Part shown: positions 6,788 to 13,336 of the stretch, piece after piece | Numbering within the stretch: position 1 is the first letter of the stretch | How the letters are laid out: each line of letters begins with the position of its first letter | Notes under the pieces: generated by a model | Told to the model about the DNA's origin: nothing | The model's input: only the letters and a program-made list of their open reading frames with translations | Databases searched by the model: none | Position numbers and translations under genes: made by a program | Source: Mycobacterium sp. | GTDB lineage: Bacteria; Actinomycetota; Actinomycetes; Mycobacteriales; Mycobacteriaceae | Length of the DNA: 13,336 nucleotides | Reading direction: 5' to 3' | Assembly (NCBI GenBank): GCA_023264755.1 | Contig: JAHFVB010000028.1 | Coordinates: forward strand, 3,784 to 17,119

Positions 6788-6878
6788 TAACGGAATGGTC
6801 ACGAACTGGCCAAGCCTTAGTGATGTGCCTTCCCCTCCTGCGACAACGCCAAACCATCCTGCGGCTTTAAAGTCCTCT

Positions 6879-8362
<1,484 letters not shown>

Positions 8363-8365
8363 TCC

Positions 8366-8386
8366 GGCCCGGCCTCAGGCCGAGCC
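8366..8386. terminator. GC-rich hairpin between convergent rpfA and moaE2
   Basis: GGC-C-CGGCC (8366-8374) pairs with GGCCG-A-GCC (8378-8386) around a TCA loop, giving 5 plus 3 G-C pairs and one mismatch. The loop is the moaE2 stop codon. It begins 4 bases after the rpfA stop and could serve both genes. There is no T-run, so it would have to work as a U-less hairpin. Confidence 0.4.
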
Positions 8387-8803
8387 GACCCATTCGTCGG
8401 AACCGTCGACGAAGAACTGGTGCTTCCACACCGGTAACCGCGCCTTGACCGTCTCGACCAGCAGCGCGCACGTCGCGAAGGCGGCGGCGCGATGGTCGGC
8501 GGCCACGGCCGCCACAAGCGCCGCATCGCCGATCTCGAGTGTGCCGATGCGATGACTGACGGCGATGGCCCGCACCCCGGAGGCGTCGCGAGCGATCTCG
8601 GCGGCCACGTCGGCCAGTACCTGGGCCGCGGTGGGATGCGCCGAGTACTCCAACCGCGTCACCGAGCGGCCACCGTCATGATTGCGCACTGCGCCGACGA
8701 AGCCGACCACCGCACCGGCTGCCCGATGTGCGACGAGCGCCTCGTGGTCGGCCAAGACGATGGGCTGCGCGTCGAGTTCGGCTCGGAGCACGACGGCGCT
8801 CAC
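8375..8803 (-). CDS. moaE2: Molybdopterin synthase large subunit MoaE2
   Basis: MoaE joins with MoaD to insert two sulfurs into cyclic pyranopterin monophosphate. The product is 142 residues from GTG 8803, which overlaps the mog stop as GTGA (8800-8803); the M. tuberculosis protein is about 141. Family signatures are [13 protein letters not shown] (34-46), the LEYSAH segment (51-56), [10 protein letters not shown] (84-93) and the C-terminal VKARLPVWK (119-127), whose Lys120 and Lys127 correspond to the active-site lysines of E. coli MoaE. The frame continues further upstream, but that stretch overlaps mog and looks non-coding. It is the last gene of a leftward operon and converges on rpfA with 12 bases between stops. 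Confidence 0.95.
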   Translation of the reverse strand: MSAVVLRAELDAQPIVLADHEALVAHRAAGAVVGFVGAVRNHDGGRSVTRLEYSAHPTAAQVLADVAAEIARDASGVRAIAVSHRIGTLEIGDAALVAAVAADHRAAAFATCALLVETVKARLPVWKHQFFVDGSDEWVGSA

Positions 8804-9279
8804 CGCCGGTGATCCTGCCCGGCCAACTGGTCCAGCGCATGGTCCAACACGTCCGCCAGCACGCCGAGGCCGTCGTTGACGCCTCCGGTCGAGCCGGGCA
8901 GGTTCACGATCAAAGTGCCGTCGCGCACCCCGCACACGCCACGGGAGAGCACCGAGGTGGGCACGTGCGGCAGTCCGGAGCGCCGAATGGCGTCGGCCAG
9001 TCCCGGAATTTGGTAGTCGACGATGTTCGCCGTCGCCTCGGGGGTGCCATCGGTGGGCGATATTCCGGTGCCCCCGGAGGTCAAGATCAGGTTCACCCGT
9101 TCGCCGACCGCGGCGAACAGCGCGCGGTTGACCCCGAGCCCGTCGGCCACCACCGCCGGTGCAGGGACGTCGAAACCTCGCTCGCGCAGCCAGTCGACGA
9201 TGACCGGTCCGGTGCGGTCCTCGTAGACGCCCGTGGCCGCTCGCGTCGAGGCGATGATCACCCGCGCCGTGCGCGTCAC
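8800..9279 (-). CDS. mog: Molybdopterin adenylyltransferase Mog (MogA/MoaB family)
   Basis: This enzyme adenylylates molybdopterin before molybdate insertion. The product is 159 residues from GTG 9279; the M. tuberculosis Mog is ~160. The MPT-binding signature is [19 protein letters not shown] (64-82), where Asp77 matches the conserved Asp of the family. A second conserved loop, [13 protein letters not shown] (126-138), binds nucleotide and pterin. The start codon shares GTGA with the moaC2 stop (9276-9279), and its own stop shares GTGA with the moaE2 start, so three cofactor genes are chained by 4-base overlaps. It could equally be named moaB2 in other schemes; sequence alone does not separate MogA from MoaB activity. 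Confidence 0.93.
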   Translation of the reverse strand: MTRTARVIIASTRAATGVYEDRTGPVIVDWLRERGFDVPAPAVVADGLGVNRALFAAVGERVNLILTSGGTGISPTDGTPEATANIVDYQIPGLADAIRRSGLPHVPTSVLSRGVCGVRDGTLIVNLPGSTGGVNDGLGVLADVLDHALDQLAGQDHRR

Positions 9280-9746
9280 CGGACCCACGCGCCGGTCTTG
9301 CCGCCGTCCTTGCGCAGCACTCGGATGTCGCCGATGGTGGCGGCCGGATCGACGGCCTTCAGCATGTCGTAGAGGGTCAGGGCCGCCACGCTCACCGCGG
9401 TGAGCGCCTCCATCTCCACGCCGGTGCGATCGGTGGTCTTCACCGTCGCGGTGATCGCCACTTCGGTTGTGCCGATGACGAATTCGACGTCGACACCGGT
9501 CAGGGCGAGTTGATGACACAGCGGAATGAGGTCGCTGGTGCGCTTGGCGGCGAGGATGCCAGCCACGCGTGCGGTGGCCAACGCATCACCCTTGGGCAGG
9601 CCCCCGGTGGCGATCAGCTCCACGACGTCGGACCGCGTGTTCAGCGTGCCCGTTGCCACGGCCGTGCGCTTGGTCGCGTCCTTACCCGTCACGTCGACCA
9701 TGTGCGCCGCACCGGAGTCGTCCAGATGCGAGAGCCGATTCGTCAC
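9276..9746 (-). CDS. moaC2: Cyclic pyranopterin monophosphate synthase MoaC2
   Basis: MoaC rearranges the MoaA product into cyclic pyranopterin monophosphate. The product is 156 residues from GTG 9746. All catalytic positions known from E. coli MoaC can be placed: Lys52 (LPKGD), His78 (LIPLCHQL), Glu111 and Glu113 ([10 protein letters not shown]), Asp127 and Lys130 (YDMLKA), plus the C-terminal KDGGKTG loop (146-152). The usual CHPL is CHQL here, a substitution next to the catalytic His that leaves His itself intact. The GTG follows the stop of the upstream small gene after a single base, which fixes the start and suggests coupled translation. A short N-terminal [12 protein letters not shown] precedes the standard HMVDVT. 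Confidence 0.96.
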   Translation of the reverse strand: MTNRLSHLDDSGAAHMVDVTGKDATKRTAVATGTLNTRSDVVELIATGGLPKGDALATARVAGILAAKRTSDLIPLCHQLALTGVDVEFVIGTTEVAITATVKTTDRTGVEMEALTAVSVAALTLYDMLKAVDPAATIGDIRVLRKDGGKTGAWVR

Positions 9747-9747
9747 G

Positions 9748-9948
9748 CTATCTGTTGACGACGGTGACCGGGTGTGTGTAAGGCAGTTCCTCGGCGGGCA
9801 GCGGGAAGGTCACCTCACCAAAGGGCGACAGGGCCCCGGTGCGGTCGGCAGCTAGCTCGCTGACCGCGTGCTCGTCACCGTCCGATACGGGCCAGCCGTT
9901 GTCGACGTAGCGGGTCTTCTGCGCTTTCTTGTCAGCCACGCTCCACAT
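9748..9948 (-). CDS. Small conserved protein heading the moaC2-mog-moaE2 operon
   Basis: A 66-residue ORF from ATG 9948, or 63 residues from GTG 9939, which would give [16 protein letters not shown]. There is no usable Shine-Dalgarno for either: the GGAG lies only one base before GTG 9939, which slightly favours ATG 9948. The protein is basic at the N-terminus, then acidic ([16 protein letters not shown]), with a tidy motif-like centre ([27 protein letters not shown]). No cysteines or membrane segment are seen. Position corresponds to M. tuberculosis Rv0863, a hypothetical protein, though my memory is that that one is somewhat longer. Tight packing against moaC2 (one base apart) means it is probably co-expressed with cofactor genes. 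I do not recognise a function. Confidence 0.72.
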   Translation of the reverse strand: MWSVADKKAQKTRYVDNGWPVSDGDEHAVSELAADRTGALSPFGEVTFPLPAEELPYTHPVTVVNR

Positions 9949-10026
9949 TGTGGCAGGCGATGCGCCGAGTGGCGAGCGGCGGGCACGGCAGCACGCCGAC
10001 CGGCGGAAGTCACAGGTCGGCTGCCC

Positions 10027-10041
10027 TAGGCTGGTTGTCAA
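10027..10041 (+). promoter_or_regulatory. -10 box predicting a leaderless helicase-associated gene
   Basis: TAGGCT (10027-10032) fits TANNNT, and its last T is 9 bases before the A of ATG 10041. Transcription would therefore start at or within one or two bases of the start codon, and no Shine-Dalgarno is present. This is the usual layout of leaderless mycobacterial mRNAs. No -35 box is evident. Confidence 0.5.
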
Positions 10042-12320
10042 TGTCCAATGCCGTCCCTCCTGTCGCCGCCGTGGTCCCGTTGGGGACTTGGCTGGCCGAA
10101 CTACCCGACGAACGGCTGGTTCGGCTGCTGGAGCTACGGCCCGATCTGACCCAGCCGCCGCCGGGCTCGATCGCCGCACTCGCCGCGCGGGCGCAGACCC
10201 GCCAGTCGGTAAAGGCGGCAACGGACGACCTCGACTTCCTCCACCTGGCCGTGCTCGACGCGCTGTTGGTGCTGCAGGCCGACAGCGAGCCGGTGCCGCT
10301 GCCCAAGCTGGTCGCGCTGATCGGCGCGCGGGTCGACGCTTCCCACCTCGAGGCGGCCCTCGACGACCTGAGGGCCCGCGCCTTGGTCTGGGGTGATGCT
10401 GCGGTGCGGGTGACACCCGAAGCCACCTCGGGGTTGCCGTGGCACCCCGGCCAGGTCACCCTCGAGGCAGACCAGGACAGCCCCGAGCGGATCGCCGAAC
10501 TCCTGGCCAACGTCGACGACGGACAACGCGACCTGCTCGAGCGTCTGGTCGATGGCTCCCCCATCGGACGCACCAGGGATGCCGCACCCGGCACACCGCC
10601 GGATCGGCCGGTGCAGCGACTGCTCGCCAGCGGGCTGCTCCGCCAGGTCGATGCCGACACGGTGATCCTGCCGCGCCTGGTGGGCCAGGTACTGCGCGAC
10701 GAGCTGCCCGGACCGATGGGGCTGCGACCGCCCGAGCCTGCGCTGACGTCCATGACGAAGGCCGACGTCGACGCCGCCGCGGCGGGGGCGGCGATCGACC
10801 TGCTCAGGGAGGTCGAGCTCGTCCTCGAGACGCTCTCGAACGCCCCGATTCCCGAGCTCCGCAACGGCGGGTTGGGCGTGCGTGAGCTCAAGCGGCTGAA
10901 CAAGGTCACCGGCATCGACGACCACCGCCTCGGGCTCATCCTCGAGGTGACCGCCGCCGCCGGCTTGGTCGCCTCGGGCATGCCGGATCCGGATCCGCTC
11001 GACGGCACCGGTCCGTATTGGGCGCCCACGGTCGCCGCGGACCGGTTCATCGAATCGCCTGCGTCGGCCCGCTGGTATCTGCTTGCGACCACCTGGCTTG
11101 AGCTGCCGGCCCGCCCGAGCCTGGTCGGTGAGCGCGGCCCGGAGGGCAAACCCTATGCCGCACTGTCGGATTCGCTGTTCTCGACGGCCGCCCCACTGGA
11201 CCGCCGGCTGCTGTTGACCTTCCTGTCCGACCTGGAACCGGGCCACGGTGTGGGAGCCGAGGGGGCCGCCCGGGCCCTGCGCTGGCGCCGACCCCGCTGG
11301 GCGGCCAGGTTCCAGCCTGGACCGGTCGCAGACCTGCTCGCCGAAGCCCACGCCCTTGGCATGGTCGGACGGGGCGCGCTCACGACGCCGGCGCGGCTGC
11401 TGCTCGCCGGCGAATCCGAGGATCGCGTCGTCGCCGCGATGGCGAAGGCCCTGCCGCCGCCGATCGACTACTTCCTGCTCCAGGCCGACCTCACGGTCGT
11501 GGTCCCGGGTCCGTTGGAGCGCGACCTGGCCGAACAGTTGGCTGCGGTGGCCAACATCGAATCGGCGGGCGCGGCCATGGTCTACCGGATCGACGAGCAG
11601 ACCATCCGGCGGGCGCTCGACACCGGGCACACGGCGGGCGAGCTGCACACCTTGTTCACCAAGCATTCGAAGACGCCCGTACCGCAAGGGCTGACCTACC
11701 TGATCGACGACGTGGCGCGGCGGCACGGACAACTACGAGTCGGCATGGCGTCGGCCTTCGTCCGTTGCGAAGACCCCGCACTGCTGGCGCAGGCCGTCGC
11801 CGCCTCCGCGGTGGACCGGCTCGACGTCCGCCTCTTGGCCCCGACGGTCGCGGTGTCCCAGGCGCCGATCGGGGAGGTGCTCGCCGCCCTGCGCGCCGCG
11901 GGGTTCGCCCCGGCCGCCGAAGACGCCTCGGGCGCCATCGTCGACCTGCGAGCCCGCGGCGCGCGGGTACCGGCCCCGACGACGCGGCGGCGCGCCTACC
12001 GACAAGCCACCCCCAACGCCCAGACGCTGGGAGCGATCGTCGCGGTGCTGCGCAAGATGGCCGCCGCCCCGTTCTCGAGCACCAAGCTCGACCCCGCCGA
12101 GGCGATGGCGCAGCTGCAGCGGGCCGCCCACCAACAGGGCTCGGTGGTGATCGGCTACGTCGACGCCGCAGGTGTCGCCACCCAGCGCGTGGTGGCCCCC
12201 ATCAACGTGCGCGGCGGCCAGCTGACCGCCTACGACCCGGCCGCCGGGCGGGTGCGCGAGTTCGCCATCCACCGCGTGACGTCGGTGGTCGCGGCGGACG
12301 AGACGATAATGGACGCATGA
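10041..12320 (+). CDS. Helicase-associated (XPB-partner) protein with WYL-like C-terminus
   Basis: The product is 759 residues from ATG 10041; M. tuberculosis Rv0862c, in the same place, is ~756. The N-terminal ~450 residues are helical and winged-helix-like ([23 protein letters not shown] at the start) with no Walker motif, so it is not itself an ATPase. Residues ~475-568 ([11 protein letters not shown]..., [13 protein letters not shown]) align with residues 5-99 of the neighbouring XPB; I believe this is the Helicase_C_3/XPB N-terminal domain. Residues ~660-752 end in a beta-rich segment ([17 protein letters not shown], then [17 protein letters not shown]) resembling a WYL domain, a nucleic-acid or ligand sensor in bacterial regulators. 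Adjacency to XPB and the shared domain suggest a DNA repair or remodelling partner, which is inference. An upstream in-frame extension to 9948 overlaps the divergent gene and is rejected. Confidence 0.88.
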   Translation: MSNAVPPVAAVVPLGTWLAELPDERLVRLLELRPDLTQPPPGSIAALAARAQTRQSVKAATDDLDFLHLAVLDALLVLQADSEPVPLPKLVALIGARVDASHLEAALDDLRARALVWGDAAVRVTPEATSGLPWHPGQVTLEADQDSPERIAELLANVDDGQRDLLERLVDGSPIGRTRDAAPGTPPDRPVQRLLASGLLRQVDADTVILPRLVGQVLRDELPGPMGLRPPEPALTSMTKADVDAAAAGAAIDLLREVELVLETLSNAPIPELRNGGLGVRELKRLNKVTGIDDHRLGLILEVTAAAGLVASGMPDPDPLDGTGPYWAPTVAADRFIESPASARWYLLATTWLELPARPSLVGERGPEGKPYAALSDSLFSTAAPLDRRLLLTFLSDLEPGHGVGAEGAARALRWRRPRWAARFQPGPVADLLAEAHALGMVGRGALTTPARLLLAGESEDRVVAAMAKALPPPIDYFLLQADLTVVVPGPLERDLAEQLAAVANIESAGAAMVYRIDEQTIRRALDTGHTAGELHTLFTKHSKTPVPQGLTYLIDDVARRHGQLRVGMASAFVRCEDPALLAQAVAASAVDRLDVRLLAPTVAVSQAPIGEVLAALRAAGFAPAAEDASGAIVDLRARGARVPAPTTRRRAYRQATPNAQTLGAIVAVLRKMAAAPFSSTKLDPAEAMAQLQRAAHQQGSVVIGYVDAAGVATQRVVAPINVRGGQLTAYDPAAGRVREFAIHRVTSVVAADETIMDA

Positions 12321-12337
12321 GCTGGTATTCCGCATGA
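12317..12337 (+). CDS. Six-codon relay ORF (MSWYSA) between the helicase-associated gene and xpb
   Basis: An ATG at 12317 overlaps the preceding TGA (ATGA 12317-12320), encodes MSWYSA, and stops at TGA 12335-12337, which overlaps the xpb ATG (ATGA 12334-12337). It is too short to score as a gene. Its value would be as a translational relay bridging the 13-base gap, since xpb has no good Shine-Dalgarno. The arrangement may be coincidental. Confidence 0.3.
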   Translation: MSWYSA

Positions 12338-13336
12338 CCGACGGCCCCTTGATCGTGCAGTCCGACAAGACGGTGCTGCTCGAGGTGGATCACGAGCTGG
12401 CGGGCGAAGCCCGAGCGGCCATCGCGCCGTTCGCCGAGTTGGAACGCGCTCCCGAGCACATCCACACCTACCGCATCACCCCGCTGGCGCTCTGGAACGC
12501 CCGCGCCGCCGGCCACGATGCCGAGCAGGTCGTCGATGCGCTGGTGTCGTTCTCGCGATACGCAGTCCCCCAGCCACTGCTGGTCGACATCGTCGACACG
12601 ATGGCCCGCTACGGTCGGCTGCAGCTGGTGAAGAGCCCGGTACACGGTCTGATGCTGGTGAGCATGGACCGCGCGGTGCTCGAAGAGGTGCTGCGCAACA
12701 AGAAGATCGCCCCGATGCTTGGGGCCCGCATCGACGCCGATACGGTTCTGGTGCATCCGAGCGAGCGCGGCCGGGTCAAGCAGATGCTGCTCAAGATCGG
12801 TTGGCCCGCAGAGGATCTCGCAGGGTACGTCAACGGCGAGGCGCATCCCATCGAGCTGGCCCAGGACGGCTGGGAGTTGCGGGACTACCAAGAGTTGGCG
12901 GCCGAGTCGTTCTGGGCCGGCGGCTCCGGAGTGGTGGTCCTGCCGTGCGGGGCCGGCAAGACGATCGTCGGTGCGGCGGCCATGGCCAAGGCCGGTGCGA
13001 CGACGCTGATCCTGGTCACCAACACGGTGGCGGGCCGGCAGTGGAAGCGCGAGCTGATCGCCCGCACCACGCTGACCGAAGAGGAGATCGGCGAGTACTC
13101 GGGCGAGCGCAAGGAGATCCGACCGGTCACCATCGCCACCTATCAGGTCATCACCCGACGCACCAAGGGCGAGTACCGCCACCTCGAACTGTTCGACAGC
13201 CGGGACTGGGGCCTGATCATCTACGACGAGGTCCACCTGCTGCCGGCACCGGTGTTCCGCATGACGGCCGACCTTCAGTCGCGCCGCCGGCTCGGGCTCA
13301 CCGCGACGCTGATCCGCGAGGACGGCCGCGAGGGGG
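12334..13336 (+). CDS. xpb: XPB/ERCC3-type DNA helicase (3' truncated by window end)
   Basis: The first 334 residues of a superfamily 2 helicase; the full mycobacterial protein is ~540. ATG 12334 follows an in-frame TAA at 12307. Residues ~5-100 are the XPB N-terminal domain. Then come the Q-like LRDYQ (182-186), Walker A PCGAGKT (204-210), motif Ia region TLILVTNTVAGRQW (224-237), ATYQVITRR (268-276), motif II DEVH (298-301) and motif III TAT (323-325), all before the window ends. DEVH instead of DEAH is normal for XPB. The substrate-side damage-recognition region lies at ~100-180. Bacterial XPB has 3'-5' helicase activity; its biological role in mycobacteria is not settled. It follows the helicase-associated gene after 13 bases and is probably co-transcribed. 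The frame stays open to the last base. Confidence 0.95.
   Translation, partial: MTDGPLIVQSDKTVLLEVDHELAGEARAAIAPFAELERAPEHIHTYRITPLALWNARAAGHDAEQVVDALVSFSRYAVPQPLLVDIVDTMARYGRLQLVKSPVHGLMLVSMDRAVLEEVLRNKKIAPMLGARIDADTVLVHPSERGRVKQMLLKIGWPAEDLAGYVNGEAHPIELAQDGWELRDYQELAAESFWAGGSGVVVLPCGAGKTIVGAAAMAKAGATTLILVTNTVAGRQWKRELIARTTLTEEEIGEYSGERKEIRPVTIATYQVITRRTKGEYRHLELFDSRDWGLIIYDEVHLLPAPVFRMTADLQSRRRLGLTATLIREDGREG

Noticed and set aside
9948..10040. In-frame upstream extension of the helicase-associated gene
   Set aside because: It crosses the divergent small gene's start, and a TANNNT box immediately precedes ATG 10041.
10134..11732. 532-codon open frame on the minus strand opposite the helicase-associated gene
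   Set aside because: It is antisense to a clearly homologous gene; its translation is Arg/Gln/Gly-rich with no recognisable motif, as expected for the mirror frame of GC-rich coding DNA.
12202..13236. 344-codon minus-strand frame opposite xpb
   Set aside because: It faces the Walker A and DEVH coding region of XPB and shows low-complexity composition only.

Overview
The window is high-GC DNA from an actinobacterium, almost certainly a Mycobacterium/Mycolicibacterium. The evidence is recognisable gene products (RpfA, MoaA2/MoaD2/MoaC2/Mog/MoaE2, a long CspB, bacterial XPB), frequent GTG starts, and a gene order that, as I recall it, mirrors the M. tuberculosis Rv0879c-Rv0861c block in inverted orientation. 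A glutathione-S-transferase-like gene occupies the place where M. tuberculosis has, from memory, PE_PGRS15, fadE10 and Rv0874c. I see no mobile element, CRISPR array, tRNA or rRNA.

Layout. 1-252: end of a small DUF2530 membrane protein (+). 311-1105: DUF3027 protein with a Cys/His cluster (-). 1195-3374: MFS-type membrane protein and DUF2771 exported protein, joined by an ATGA overlap (+). 3371-4375: Xi-class GST/hydroquinone reductase (-), whose stop shares a CTAG with the stop of the DUF2771 gene. 4461-4871: cspB with a C-terminal extension (-). 5022-6770: yccF-moaA2-moaD2 (+), with an ATGA overlap between the first two. 6771-7213: long rpfA control region holding a CRP-like palindrome, candidate promoters and a c-di-AMP (ydaO/yuaA) riboswitch. 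7214-8362: rpfA (+). 8375-9948: leftward, tightly overlapped operon small ORF-moaC2-mog-moaE2. 10041-12320: helicase-associated protein, probably leaderless (+). 12334-end: XPB/ERCC3-type helicase, cut by the window edge (+).

How the genes work together. MoaA2 and MoaC2 make cyclic pyranopterin monophosphate, MoaD2 and MoaE2 form molybdopterin synthase, and Mog adenylylates molybdopterin. This nearly complete molybdenum cofactor pathway is split into two converging operons with rpfA, a cell-wall hydrolase for resuscitation and growth, between them. The rpfA leader joins candidate cAMP/CRP control and c-di-AMP control. At the right end, the helicase-associated protein and XPB form a DNA-transaction pair, and both carry the same ~90-residue domain.

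The less described items are: the shared domain and WYL-like tail in the XPB pair; a six-codon relay ORF linking those two genes; the overlap of rpfA's only Shine-Dalgarno-like sequence with a riboswitch helix; the Xi-GST in an organism expected to use mycothiol; and a perfect palindrome in the cspB/yccF divergent region. I did not find a convincing wholly new system. Most genes are core mycobacterial genes.
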